64,000 nucleotides of DNA, from NCBI RefSeq assembly GCF_017873605.1, contig NZ_JAGGKI010000007.1:62001-126000 (forward strand), read 5' to 3'. The position numbers and the translations under genes were made by a program. Below, piece by piece: positions 8,797 through 17,787 of the stretch (position 1 is the first letter of the stretch; each line of letters starts with the position of its first letter). The notes beneath the pieces are model-generated. The model made no database searches. It saw nothing but the letters and a program-made list of their open reading frames with translations, and was not told the origin of the DNA. The stretch is from Paenibacillus lactis (GTDB taxonomy: Bacteria > Bacillota > Bacilli > Paenibacillales > Paenibacillaceae).

Positions 8797-8844
8797 TTGA
8801 CACATGAATGCTAAGTGTATATATTATATATATACGGTATATAC
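8797..8844 (+). promoter_or_regulatory. Promoter and AT-rich operator of the GntR operon
   Basis: TTGACA (8797-8802)-N17-TATATT (8820-8825) is close to sigma-A consensus. GTATATAT-TAT-ATATATAC (8817-8835) is a palindrome that overlaps the -10, and another GTATATAC follows at 8837-8844. The position fits repression by the GntR protein encoded just downstream; that link is inferred. Confidence 0.7.
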
Positions 8845-8866
8845 TCAATTAACGGCAGTGAGGTGA

Positions 8867-9256
8867 ATGATCATCAACATTATTTTGTCTAACGCATCGA
8901 GCGACCCGATTTACATACAGATCATGAATCAGATCCGGCAGAGCATCCTGAACGGTGATTTGAAGGCCGGCGATAGTCTTCCCTCGATACGGCAGCTGGC
9001 CAAGGATCTGCAGGTTAGCGTAATTACGACTAAGCGCGCTTATGAAGAGCTCGAGAAGGAGCAGCTCATTGACACGGTTGTAGGCAAGGGATGCTTTGTG
9101 TCAGGAGCAAATAAAGATTTTATACGGGAGCAGCGAATGAAACGATTAGAAGAGAAAATGATGGAAATCATTCGGGAAAGCAAGGAATTAAGTTTGAGTC
9201 AGCAGGATGTCATCGAACATCTGACATTATTGTTTGAGGAGGAACAGACGCCATGA
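8867..9256 (+). CDS. GntR-family regulator, YtrA type
   Basis: A 129-residue protein: an N-terminal GntR winged helix (residues 10-78: PIYIQIMNQIRQSILNGDLKAG, then LPSIRQLAKDLQVSVITTKRAYEELE) plus a short helical C-terminus. The absence of a large ligand domain marks the YtrA subfamily. These regulators typically control the ABC transporter encoded next to them. Its stop overlaps the ATPase start (ATGA). It should repress its own operon through the AT-rich palindrome over the -10. Confidence 0.9.
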   Translation: MIINIILSNASSDPIYIQIMNQIRQSILNGDLKAGDSLPSIRQLAKDLQVSVITTKRAYEELEKEQLIDTVVGKGCFVSGANKDFIREQRMKRLEEKMMEIIRESKELSLSQQDVIEHLTLLFEEEQTP

Positions 9257-10119
9257 ATGCCATAGAAATACGAAATCTAACCAAAGCATACCCGCTATTC
9301 ACCGTTGATGATGTATCTTTGGATGTGAGGCAAGGATATATTACCGGCCTGATTGGCCCGAACGGCGTTGGCAAGAGCACTTTGATCAAGATGATGCTGG
9401 GCATCGTCCGTCCGGATTCCGGAAGCGTGAAAATACTGGGCTGCGAAATGCCTAAACAAGAAATCGCCATTAAGCAGCGGATCGGGATCGTATCGGATGA
9501 CTGCTTCTACTATGAGCATCTGACGATTCATGATACGAAAAAGCTGGTCGCTCCCTTCTACGACAAGTGGAATGACAGCAAGTTTAAGGGATATCTCGAC
9601 CAATTCGAGCTGTCTCCCAAGAAGAAGATTGGAGATCTATCCAAAGGAATGAAGATCAAGCTTGCCCTTGCCGTTGCTCTATCGCATGAGGCCGAGCTTC
9701 TTATTATGGATGAGCCGACTTCCGGTCTCGATCCGGTGTTTAGAAGGGAAATGCTTGATCTGCTTGCGGATATGATGCAGAACGAGAGGAATTCCATCAT
9801 TTTCTCGACCCATATCACGACGGATCTGGACCGGATCGCGGACTATATTACCTTCATCAATCGCGGGAAGATTGTATTTAATGAAGCGAAGGAAGATGTG
9901 CTTGAGCGATACGCGCTCATAAAGGGGGATATGGAGCTGCTTGATTCGGATATCCGAAAAGAATTCATCGGGATTCGTGAGACAGCCGTCGGTTTTGAGG
10001 GCTTAGTCGATAACAGGCACAAGGCTGCACAATTGTTCGGGAATCACGCTGTATTGGAAACCCCTTCCCTGGAAGACATCATGTATTTCACGGCCAAAGG
10101 AGGACGGGTTCATGCTTAA
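9253..10119 (+). CDS. ABC transporter ATP-binding protein (YtrB/BcrA-like)
   Basis: A 288-residue ATPase. Walker A is GPNGVGKST near residues 36-44, the signature LSKGMKIKL near 133, and Walker B LLIMDEPTSGLDP near 152. A histidine switch STHIT follows. It overlaps the GntR gene upstream and the permease downstream. In such sets the ATPase drives an ABC-2 permease in export, often induced by cell-wall antibiotics; the inducer is not evident here. Confidence 0.9.
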   Translation: MNAIEIRNLTKAYPLFTVDDVSLDVRQGYITGLIGPNGVGKSTLIKMMLGIVRPDSGSVKILGCEMPKQEIAIKQRIGIVSDDCFYYEHLTIHDTKKLVAPFYDKWNDSKFKGYLDQFELSPKKKIGDLSKGMKIKLALAVALSHEAELLIMDEPTSGLDPVFRREMLDLLADMMQNERNSIIFSTHITTDLDRIADYITFINRGKIVFNEAKEDVLERYALIKGDMELLDSDIRKEFIGIRETAVGFEGLVDNRHKAAQLFGNHAVLETPSLEDIMYFTAKGGRVHA

Positions 10120-10738
10120 TCTGCTGCGCAAGGACTTTATCGCCTTAAAAAGCTCCTTGTGGATGACTTTATTTTATCTGGCGGTGTTCAGTATCGCTTT
10201 TATACCAAGGAGCGACTTTTCCATTTACTTTGTCGGGATCTATACTGCATTCGCCTCCGTTAGTCTTGTGACGATGATCGATATCAAGAACAATAATCAT
10301 CATTTTCTGGTCACGCTGCCGGTCAGCCGCAAGCATATTGTACAGGCGAAATACATCACGGCGATCCTGTTTATGCTGTTTGGCGTCCTTGGTTCCTTTG
10401 GTATCCATTGGTTTGTAAAGCTTGCATTCCCGCAGCTTAACAAGCCGGATTATACCGTCTTGGACATCCTGGTTCCAATGGGGATACTGCTAGTATTAAC
10501 TTCCATATATATGCCTTTATTCTATGCACTGAGTAAAAAAGGAGCCGGCATTATTAACGCTGTATTTTTAATCGCGCTCATTATTATGGCACAGCCCACT
10601 GCGTTCATGATGACATTGCTGAATGAGAATCACATGATGAGCAGTAATCTATTATTTATGGCTGCAGCCGGTATCTTACTGCTATTCATTGCTTCCTATT
10701 ATGTGGCGGTCACCCTGTTCTCGAGAAAGGACATGTAA
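10112..10738 (+). CDS. ABC-2 type permease
   Basis: A 208-residue membrane protein with about six hydrophobic segments. The stretch NNNHHFLVTLPVSRKHIVQAKYI between helices two and three is the usual pattern of the ABC2_membrane_5 family (TLPVSRKxIVxaKYi). It overlaps the ATPase by eight bases and closes the GntR-ABC operon. Confidence 0.85.
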   Translation: MLNLLRKDFIALKSSLWMTLFYLAVFSIAFIPRSDFSIYFVGIYTAFASVSLVTMIDIKNNNHHFLVTLPVSRKHIVQAKYITAILFMLFGVLGSFGIHWFVKLAFPQLNKPDYTVLDILVPMGILLVLTSIYMPLFYALSKKGAGIINAVFLIALIIMAQPTAFMMTLLNENHMMSSNLLFMAAAGILLLFIASYYVAVTLFSRKDM

Positions 10739-10838
10739 GAAGCTGAGCCACGCCTGCCCATTGTCCCGGCCACTTTTGCAGAACCAAGCTTTTCCTGCAA
10801 CGGGGGTCAACTTTTACTTATAAAGGAGATTACGCATT

Positions 10839-11132
10839 TTGAAAGATACATTACATACAAGCCGCCCTCATCGCAGAAAAGAATGGATGTATATTCTTGC
10901 AGGACTTGTAGTTCTGCAGCTGCTATTCATCGCGTTCGATCATGCTTCGTGGACGCCGTTTAAAGTGAAGGAAGGGTCCTGGTTTGAAGACCTTTCGCAA
11001 GCCAAGCTATTTACGGAATGGTTCACGCCGTATAAAACAGCGTCGCATAATCTATTCACCGCAATCTTCGCCGCTACGTTGCTTCCAGCAGGTTTAATAG
11101 GGGCCGTGAAGGATCTATCATCTAGAAAATGA
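10839..11132 (+). CDS. Small membrane protein, possibly YfzA-like
   Basis: A 97-residue protein with two hydrophobic segments (about 16-34 and 67-88) separated by a polar stretch with SQAKLFTEWFTPY. This layout recalls YfzA-like proteins of Bacilli, but I hold that loosely. The start is TTG, with AAAGGAGA at nine bases. It lies 100 bases after the ABC operon and is followed by a terminator. Confidence 0.6.
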   Translation: MKDTLHTSRPHRRKEWMYILAGLVVLQLLFIAFDHASWTPFKVKEGSWFEDLSQAKLFTEWFTPYKTASHNLFTAIFAATLLPAGLIGAVKDLSSRK

Positions 11133-11225
11133 ACGCACTGCAAATAGGAGGAGCTGGGCTCTGTTCGGGATATATTTATGAGGCAACTAACACCCCATAT
11201 AACTCGTTGTTCATAAGTGATTGTT

Positions 11226-11260
11226 AAAGGACATCCCGGGCGGTTCCAGGGTGTCCTTTT
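11226..11260 (+). terminator. Rho-independent terminator
   Basis: AAAGGACATCCC and GGGTGTCCTTT form a stem with one bulge, ending in TTTT. It separates the small membrane gene from the glycosidase locus. Confidence 0.75.
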
Positions 11261-11284
11261 CGACATTGCGAGGGCTTAGCGGCT

Positions 11285-11314
11285 TTGATATCCTCGAAAA
11301 AATGTGCATATAAT
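11285..11314 (+). promoter_or_regulatory. Sigma-A promoter of the AraC-GH39 gene
   Basis: TTGATA (11285-11290)-N18-TATAAT (11309-11314). The predicted transcript start near 11321 leaves only about 20 bases of leader before the proposed ATT start at 11341, with GGGAGGAG in between. Confidence 0.72.
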
Positions 11315-11340
11315 AGGCTATATGAAGGGAGGAGCAGCGT

Positions 11341-13836
11341 ATTCGCTACCTTTATGAATTTATAGAGCATCAGGAAGATCTGCCTATCAAGCTCTTCGTG
11401 AACAGCGTAAAGCATATTCATTTTCACTGGCATAAGGAGGTGGAAATCGTCTATGTTCTCCAAGGCTCCGTCATCATGTACCTTGATCAGAAGCAATATA
11501 CGCTCCATGAAGATGATGTCATTGTCGTGAACAGCATGTCGGTGCATCAGATCGAGCGGACAAGCCAAGACAATGTGCTGCTGACGCTGCAGTTCGGTCC
11601 TGAATGGTTGAATAATCAAGCATTTATTTCTTGTAATTCTGCTGCCGATCCGGAGCAGCACCGGCAGCTGCAGGGCATCAAGCAAAATCTCGCCCAGATG
11701 GTATGGGAGATCAACAAGAAGGCGCCGGGTTATCAAAGCTACGCGATGGGAACCCTGCAAACGTTGTGCGGCGGCCTGCTTCGGTATTTTGCGGATGGAA
11801 CGAATCCCGCAGCCGACGAGGGCAGCAGAGAGTACGACTATAAGAGGCTGAACAGGGTCCTTACGTATGTAGACCAGCATTATAATGAGAAGATTAGTCT
11901 GCAAACCATGGCAGATCTGGAGCATTTAAGCCTGCATTATTTCTCGCACTTCTTTACGGATAAAATCGGCATCCCCTTCCAAAAGTATTTGACGTTGGTA
12001 CGCTTGGAGAAGGCGCAAGCCGAGCTTGCCGGAAGCGAGAAAAGCATAACGGAAATCGCGCTCGATTGCGGCTTTGCCAACGTGAAGCTGTTTAATAAAT
12101 ATTTCAAAGAAAAGTACGGCTGCACCCCGAGCTCCTATCGCGATGCCTTGCTTGCCGAAGAAGCTCATCGGCCGGACCGCAAGCCGTTAACTTACGACGA
12201 GTCCTCAAGCGGCGACTATTATGAGATGGATACATGGAATGCCATGGGTACGTTATATCGGTATCTGGATGCTAGAGCAGACACGAAGCCCGATTCGCTA
12301 AACCCACCGCCTCCGCTTGCGGCGGAGCGGCAGTTGATCGAGATCCAAGCCGATGGGCCTTCGGCAAGATATGAACAGCACTGGAATGTAACGACGACCG
12401 CAGGCAGGGCAATCGAAGGATTGCGGGAAGATTGGCGCCGGCAGCTGCGTGAACTGAAAGGGCATATTCCGTTCCGGTATATCCGTTTCCACGGCATATT
12501 TAACGATGAGATGATGGTGTACAGCGAGAAAGAAGACGGAACTCCTGTATATAATTGGTCATATGTCGACAAGCTGTATGATTTTCTCCTGGAGCAGGGA
12601 GTGAAGCCGTTTGTCGAGCTCAGCTTCATGCCGAGCCAGCTCGCCCGTTCCAAGGAAACGATATTTTGGTGGAGAGGAAATATTTCACCGCCTGCCGATC
12701 AAACCAAGTGGGACGCGCTGGTTCGGGCGTTCGTGCGCCATTGCCTGAATCGATATGGGGCGAAGGAAGTGGAAAGCTGGTATTTCGAGGTATGGAATGA
12801 ACCGGATTTGTCCGGGGTGTGCTGGGCCGGAAGCAAGGAGGAATACTTTGCTTTTTATGCATCGACGGTTCGCGCGATCAAGTCGGTCTGGCCTCAGCTT
12901 AGAACAGGGGGGCCAGCGATGGGCTATGGCTCGCTCTGGAATGATCCTTGGGCGGATGAGTTTATGAACTATTGCAGGGAGCATGAAGTGCCTCTCGACT
13001 TTTTTTCGTTCCACATTTATTCGGAATACCCGCGGCTTAAGCATGAAAGAGAGTTTCTGACCAAGATTATGCCTGCTTCATTTTATAGGGAAAGCATTGA
13101 CCGTTTACGGGAGAAAATGAAAGCTTCCGCCTATGGCGACTTGGAGCTTCATATTACGGAATGGAATTTCTCCATGTACGACCGCAACTTGCTGCATGAT
13201 ACGATGTTTATGGCACCGTTTGTTATTTATCATGCGCTGCACACGCTAGGTGTGGTTAAAGCCTTGGCCTTCTGGTCCTTTACCGACGTCTTCGAAGAAA
13301 GCACGGTGCCGACTTCACCGTTCTATGGAGGCTTTGGCTTGATCAACCGGGACGGCCTCAAAAAGCCGAGCTATTATGCCTTAGAGCTGTTGCAAAAGCT
13401 GGGTGACGAGCTTCTGGTACAAGGGGACGGTTATGTTGGAACGCGAACCCGGGACGGCAGCATGCAGTTCCTGTTCTATCACTACGTGCACGTGGATCCG
13501 CTGTTTTCAAGCGGCGACTGGTCCGAATTGACCAGCACGAACCGTTACGATGTCTTCGAGGAAAAAGGAAGCCGCATATTCGAATTATCGCTGAGCAAGC
13601 TTACCGGAACGTTCAAATGTACAAGTTATCGGCTGGACCGGCAGCATGGGTCGGTGTTTGACGAGTGGATACACATGGGGGCTCCCGAGTTCCTTACGGA
13701 GGAAGAGCTTGTCTATCTTCACAAGCGAAGCGGGCCCGGCATAAGGACAGAGCTTCTCCAGCAGGATAACTGGCGGAAAGAAATTGTACTCCCGCCTCAT
13801 GGCGTCATGCTGCTAACGTTGGACAGGCAGTATTAG
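11341..13836 (+). CDS. AraC-type regulator fused to a GH39 glycoside hydrolase, probable ATT start
   Basis: About 831 residues in three parts. Residues 1-150 form a cupin ligand domain (HFHWHKEVEIVYVLQGSV). Residues about 175-270 form an AraC double HTH (ISLQTMADLEHLSLHYFSHFF; ITEIALDCGFANVKLFNKYF). Residues about 340-750 form a GH39 (beta-xylosidase-like) barrel, with general acid/base E487 in EVWNEPD and nucleophile E607 in HITEWNF. There is no signal peptide, so it is cytoplasmic. The frame is open back to 11326, and GGGAGGAG sits six bases before ATT at 11341; the ATT start restores RYLYEFIEHQEDLPIKLF, which reads as the missing N-terminus. The first standard start, GTG at 11398, would cut into the cupin and lacks a good ribosome site. 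An ATG-to-ATT mutation or sequencing error is the alternative. It probably degrades imported xylo-oligosaccharides while sensing them. Confidence 0.85.
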   Translation: MRYLYEFIEHQEDLPIKLFVNSVKHIHFHWHKEVEIVYVLQGSVIMYLDQKQYTLHEDDVIVVNSMSVHQIERTSQDNVLLTLQFGPEWLNNQAFISCNSAADPEQHRQLQGIKQNLAQMVWEINKKAPGYQSYAMGTLQTLCGGLLRYFADGTNPAADEGSREYDYKRLNRVLTYVDQHYNEKISLQTMADLEHLSLHYFSHFFTDKIGIPFQKYLTLVRLEKAQAELAGSEKSITEIALDCGFANVKLFNKYFKEKYGCTPSSYRDALLAEEAHRPDRKPLTYDESSSGDYYEMDTWNAMGTLYRYLDARADTKPDSLNPPPPLAAERQLIEIQADGPSARYEQHWNVTTTAGRAIEGLREDWRRQLRELKGHIPFRYIRFHGIFNDEMMVYSEKEDGTPVYNWSYVDKLYDFLLEQGVKPFVELSFMPSQLARSKETIFWWRGNISPPADQTKWDALVRAFVRHCLNRYGAKEVESWYFEVWNEPDLSGVCWAGSKEEYFAFYASTVRAIKSVWPQLRTGGPAMGYGSLWNDPWADEFMNYCREHEVPLDFFSFHIYSEYPRLKHEREFLTKIMPASFYRESIDRLREKMKASAYGDLELHITEWNFSMYDRNLLHDTMFMAPFVIYHALHTLGVVKALAFWSFTDVFEESTVPTSPFYGGFGLINRDGLKKPSYYALELLQKLGDELLVQGDGYVGTRTRDGSMQFLFYHYVHVDPLFSSGDWSELTSTNRYDVFEEKGSRIFELSLSKLTGTFKCTSYRLDRQHGSVFDEWIHMGAPEFLTEEELVYLHKRSGPGIRTELLQQDNWRKEIVLPPHGVMLLTLDRQY

Positions 13837-13859
13837 CATGAATCGAATCATGGATCAAC

Positions 13860-13890
13860 AAACATCCCTTTTTTAAAAGGGGTGTTTTTT
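13860..13890 (+). terminator. Rho-independent terminator after the fusion gene
   Basis: AACATCCCTTTT and AAAAGGGGTGTT form the stem, with a T run after it. Confidence 0.8.
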
Positions 13891-13977
13891 GCTGTTTATT
13901 TTTGAGGGTGAGACGCAAGCTAGAACGAAAGAGACGAACTAGGCAAAAAATGCCCCCCTTAACGACAACTTAAAACA

Positions 13978-13991
13978 AGAAAGCGTTGCCA
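13978..13991 (+). promoter_or_regulatory. Putative cre (CcpA) site before the EIIC-GH3 pair
   Basis: AGAAAGCGTTGCCA matches the CcpA consensus TGWAANCGNTNNCA at all but the first base. It lies just upstream of TATACT (14001-14006), a plausible -10 with no good -35. Binding here would repress the sugar genes when glucose is present. Confidence 0.6.
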
Positions 13992-14046
13992 AGAAGGCCC
14001 TATACTAATGATACAGCCGCACGAGAATGACAGGAGGGAAAACAAG

Positions 14047-15290
14047 ATGAAGCGTTTCATGAAATGGATGACAGAATCGTTTGCGCCTCGATTGGAGGCG
14101 TTTACGAACAATGTTTGGGTTTCATCTATTCAAGACGCCATTATGGTCGCGATTCCGATGATATTTATCGGCTCAATCATTACGTTGATTTCGATTTTAA
14201 AGGATTTCTTCCCGGGGATGCCGGATCTATCACCGATCACGACATTTAGCTTCGGTCTGCTAGGTTTATTCATTTCTTTCTTAACGCCTTATATGGTAAT
14301 GGAAAAGAGGGAGCGCCACAAAATCAAGCTGCTGGCAGGAATGACAGGCTTATCTTTATTCATCATGCTGCTTAACCCGACCATGAACGAGGATGGAACC
14401 GTCAAGTTTATCCTTGAACGCTTTGGCGCGACGGGCATGATTACAGCACTGCTTGTGGGGATATTCGTAGCGGTGATCATGAATGTCTGCGGTAAATTCT
14501 CCTTCTTTAAAACAGAGAGCTCGCTTCCTGAGTTCATTAAGGAATGGTTCGATTTTCTCATTCCGATCGCGATCATTTTAACTACAGGATGGGTTCTGGT
14601 TTACCAGCTGCACTTTGATATTTTTGCGCTCATCGTAAATGCATTTGAACCTCTTAATGCTGTGGGGCAAAGTCTCATCGGGTTCGTATTGTTTAACTTT
14701 ATCGGCGTTGTTCTGTACTCCTTCGGGGTCAGCCCGTGGGTGTTGATGCCGATATGGTATACCATTTGGATTCCGGCTATCGAGGAGAATGCCGCTTTAG
14801 TGGCAAAAGGACTGGACCCGGTCAATATCAATACCTTTGAAACCTTTTTCTCGGGATGGCTGGGCATCGGAGGTATGGGAGCTACTTTGCCGCTCGCCGT
14901 CTGGTTCCTGCTTGCCAGATCGCAAAAGCTGAAATCCGTCGGTAAAGCAACGATTATCCCCTCCCTGTTTAATATTAACGAGCCGATCGTCTACGGAGCG
15001 GTTGCTTTCAACCCGCTGCTCATGGTTCCGATGTGGATTAATGGTCTTATAACGCCGATCATTGTGTATTTGGCGCTCGATATGGGGCTGGCGAGAATTC
15101 CAAGCCAAATCTTTCAATTGTGGTATACCCGATCGGGCTGTCTACCTACATGATGTCCGGACTCGGCGGTCTTGTTCTTCTGGCCGTTGTCTTATTGATT
15201 GTATTCGCGGTATGGTTTCCGTTCTTCAAGCTGTATGATGCGCAAGAACTCAAGAAAGAGCGGGAAGCAAGCTCAACAAGTCATATATAA
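14047..15290 (+). pseudogene. Frameshifted PTS EIIC, lactose/cellobiose family
   Basis: Membrane permease of a PTS. The first frame, from ATG 14047 (AGGAGGGA before it), encodes about 368 residues with eight or more hydrophobic segments and the family motif FNINEPIVYG, then runs off into a short unrelated tail that stops at 15153. From about 15123 the -1 frame continues as YPIGLSTYMMSGLGGL, a last helix FAVWFPFFKLYD and a charged tail to TAA at 15290, exactly the expected C-terminus. One missing base near 15110-15130 explains it: a real mutation or an assembly error. No IIA or IIB gene is adjacent. It is co-oriented with, and 14 bases before, a beta-glucosidase, which fits uptake of a beta-glucoside. 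Confidence 0.85.
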
Positions 15291-15304
15291 AGGATGGATA
15301 CCAA

Positions 15305-17590
15305 ATGAACCGATCAATTCATGAATTAATTCAAGAAATGACGCTCACGGAAAAAGCATCCCTCTGTGCGGGATTGAATATGTGGATGACCAAAGGCATC
15401 GAGCGATTGAACATTCCAGCTGTGCATATGTATGACGGAACCAACGGGATCCGGAAAACGAACAGCGATGAAGAAATGGGCATTACGTCCGAGAATGTTC
15501 CGGCAACCTGCTATCCTACCGGTTCGGCCATCGGCTCCTCCTGGAACACCGAGCTGCTGCATGAAGTCGGGGTAGCGCTTGGACAGGAATCCAAGGAAAT
15601 GGGCGTGGAGCTGCTGCTCGGACCGGGCATTAACATGAAACGGACGCCGCTTGGCGGCAGAAACTTCGAGTATTACTCGGAGGACCCTTGCTTAACAGGC
15701 GAGCTTGGCGCAGCCTTCATTAACGGGCTCCAAAGCGAAGGCGTGGGGGCTTCCCTCAAGCATTTCGCTTGCAACAATCAGGAGAACGAGAAAATGGTCA
15801 CGAGATCGGAGGTCGACGAACGGACGCTCCGCGAAATTTATCTTAGCGCCTTCGAACGGATCATTAAGAAATCGGATCCATGGACCGTCATGTGCTCATA
15901 TAATTTGCTCAATGGCAGTTATACAAGCGAGAACGAGCATTTGCTCCATGATATATTGAGAGAAGAGTGGGGCTACGAAGGTGTCGTGCTGTCGGACTGG
16001 ACTGCCGTCAATGACCGGATTCGCGGGCTAAAGGCTGGCCTTGATCTTGAAATGCCAGGGCCGGCTCACTACAATACAAAGGCAATTGTGGAGGCTGTGG
16101 AGCGCGGAGAACTCTCCGAAGAGAAGCTCAATCAGAGCGTTGCCCGTATTCTAAAGCTTGTAGAGCGAGTGACAGCCCCGAAAGAAAATGCCTCCGGTGC
16201 TGATCAAGACTATCACGCTCTTGCGAGAAAAGCAGCAGCCGAAAGCATCGTGCTGCTTAAGAACGAGAATGGCATTCTCCCTATTCAGCCTGAATCCACG
16301 CCATCGATTGCAATCATCGGACGTTTTGCCAAGAAGCCAAGAATTCAAGGGGCAGGCAGCGCCGAAGTCACGCCAACGCGGGTCGATATTCCATGGGATG
16401 AAATCAAGGAGCTGGCGGGAGAGACGGTTACGCTAAGCTATGCAGAGGGATACCCCGCTGATGACTCCATTCGCGAGGACCTGATTAAGGAGAGCGCGTC
16501 GTTGGCGGCGACATCCGATCTAGCCGTATTGTTCGTCGGCCAGCCGGAATATGCGGAATCCGAGATGCATGATTTGAAGGGAATTAACCTTCCTGAGCAT
16601 CAAGTGAAGCTCATTCAAGCCGTTGCAGCCGTTCAGCCGAACTGCGTTGTGGTAACAAGCAGCGGGAACGCGCTGGCGATGCATCCATGGGTGCAGCATG
16701 TGCCCGGGGTCATCCATTCCTGGTTGACGGGGCAGGGGATGGGCAGAGCCATTGCCGAAATCCTGTTCGGGCACACAAACCCTTCCGGCAAGCTGTCCGA
16801 GACCTTCCCGGTCAAGCTGTCGGATAATCCATCGCATATGCGGATTCAGGGAGAAAACGGCAAGCTGTATTATCGTGAAGGACTGTTTATCGGCTATCGT
16901 TACTACGACCGGAAGGAGATGGCTCCGCAATTTCCGTTCGGACATGGCTTGTCGTACACGACATTTAAGTACACGGATCTTGAAGCGGCACAGCATGAGA
17001 AGGGAGTTACCGTTTCCCTCCAAGTAGAGAATACCGGAAAGCGCACCGGGAAGGAAACCGTTCAGTTGTATGTGCACGATGAGGAATGCAAATGGGTGCG
17101 TCCCGAAAAGGAGCTTAAAGCTTTTGCAAAAATCGAGCTCGCGCCGGGCGAGAAGCGGAAGATCGTCTTTGAGCTTGAAGAAAGAGATTTTGCCTATTAC
17201 AACACGAAATACAATCGCTGGGTAGCAGAAAGCGGATATTTCCAACTCCGCGCAGGCAGCTCGTCCCGTGATATCCGAGTGACGAACCGACTGTTCTGCG
17301 ACTTCGGCAAGGAAGAAATCACGTTCCATAAATTCAGCCTGCTCAATGAATGGGTGAGCGACCCGATCGCAAAGGACGTATTGGAAGAGTGCATCAATGA
17401 AATGAACAAGCACGTGAAGGACAAAGTATCTCTCCAAGATGAGTTCCTGGGATTTTGGGAGGACTTCCCGGTCATTAAAATCTTCCAGATGTTCGGGCAA
17501 AGCTGGATGATGGAGCGGTCTCCGGATGAGATCGTCAGCGAGCTTATCGGACGTGTTAACGAGAAACGGCTCCAGAAGCAGCAAGCGTAA
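15305..17590 (+). CDS. GH3 beta-glucosidase
   Basis: A 761-residue cytoplasmic glycosidase without signal peptide. The GH3 N-terminal barrel spans about 10-300, with substrate-site KHFACNNQE and catalytic nucleophile D231 in VVLSDW. The GH3 C-terminal sandwich spans about 320-530 (FVGQPEYAESEMHDL), and a fibronectin-III-like domain about 580-650 (TGKRTGKETVQLYVHD). A helical extension of roughly 100 residues closes the protein and is longer than in many relatives. GGATGG precedes the ATG. With the EIIC upstream it would hydrolyse imported glucosides or, if GH3 specificity differs, xylosides. The shared cre-like site suggests glucose repression. Confidence 0.92.
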   Translation: MNRSIHELIQEMTLTEKASLCAGLNMWMTKGIERLNIPAVHMYDGTNGIRKTNSDEEMGITSENVPATCYPTGSAIGSSWNTELLHEVGVALGQESKEMGVELLLGPGINMKRTPLGGRNFEYYSEDPCLTGELGAAFINGLQSEGVGASLKHFACNNQENEKMVTRSEVDERTLREIYLSAFERIIKKSDPWTVMCSYNLLNGSYTSENEHLLHDILREEWGYEGVVLSDWTAVNDRIRGLKAGLDLEMPGPAHYNTKAIVEAVERGELSEEKLNQSVARILKLVERVTAPKENASGADQDYHALARKAAAESIVLLKNENGILPIQPESTPSIAIIGRFAKKPRIQGAGSAEVTPTRVDIPWDEIKELAGETVTLSYAEGYPADDSIREDLIKESASLAATSDLAVLFVGQPEYAESEMHDLKGINLPEHQVKLIQAVAAVQPNCVVVTSSGNALAMHPWVQHVPGVIHSWLTGQGMGRAIAEILFGHTNPSGKLSETFPVKLSDNPSHMRIQGENGKLYYREGLFIGYRYYDRKEMAPQFPFGHGLSYTTFKYTDLEAAQHEKGVTVSLQVENTGKRTGKETVQLYVHDEECKWVRPEKELKAFAKIELAPGEKRKIVFELEERDFAYYNTKYNRWVAESGYFQLRAGSSSRDIRVTNRLFCDFGKEEITFHKFSLLNEWVSDPIAKDVLEECINEMNKHVKDKVSLQDEFLGFWEDFPVIKIFQMFGQSWMMERSPDEIVSELIGRVNEKRLQKQQA

Positions 17591-17641
17591 CTCTTATAAC
17601 TTCCTCATGCTGTCAAAAACTATATAGGCAATTCGTTTAAG

Positions 17642-17670
17642 AGGATGTCATCACATGACATCCTTCTTTT
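17642..17670 (+). terminator. Rho-independent terminator
   Basis: AGGATGTCAT - CAC - ATGACATCCT is a perfect ten-pair stem with a T-rich tail. Confidence 0.9.
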
Positions 17671-17729
17671 TATCATGGAGGCAACCGGCCATCATTACTG
17701 ATTCTCGCCAAGATGAAGGACTTGGATGA

Positions 17730-17760
17730 AGAATAATTTAGCCGGCAAGTTCCCATAATA
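17730..17760 (+). promoter_or_regulatory. Sigma-G-like (forespore) promoter
   Basis: AGAATA (17730-17735)-N18-CATAATA (17754-17760) closely follows the forespore sigma-G consensus (about TGMATA-N18-CATAMTA). It lies 28 bases before the gerA-type start, as expected for a germination operon made late in the forespore. Confidence 0.7.
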
Positions 17761-17787
17761 CTGGATAAAGTTAAGGGAGGGACTGTC

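Noticed and set aside
11224..11925. Minus-strand open frame of more than 200 codons across the start of the AraC-GH39 gene
   Set aside because: It overlaps a terminator, a promoter and the cupin domain; its product shows no motif.
16520..17584. Long open frame on the minus strand inside the GH3 gene
   Set aside because: It is antisense to a well-conserved glycosidase over its whole length, has no ribosome site and no recognisable domain.
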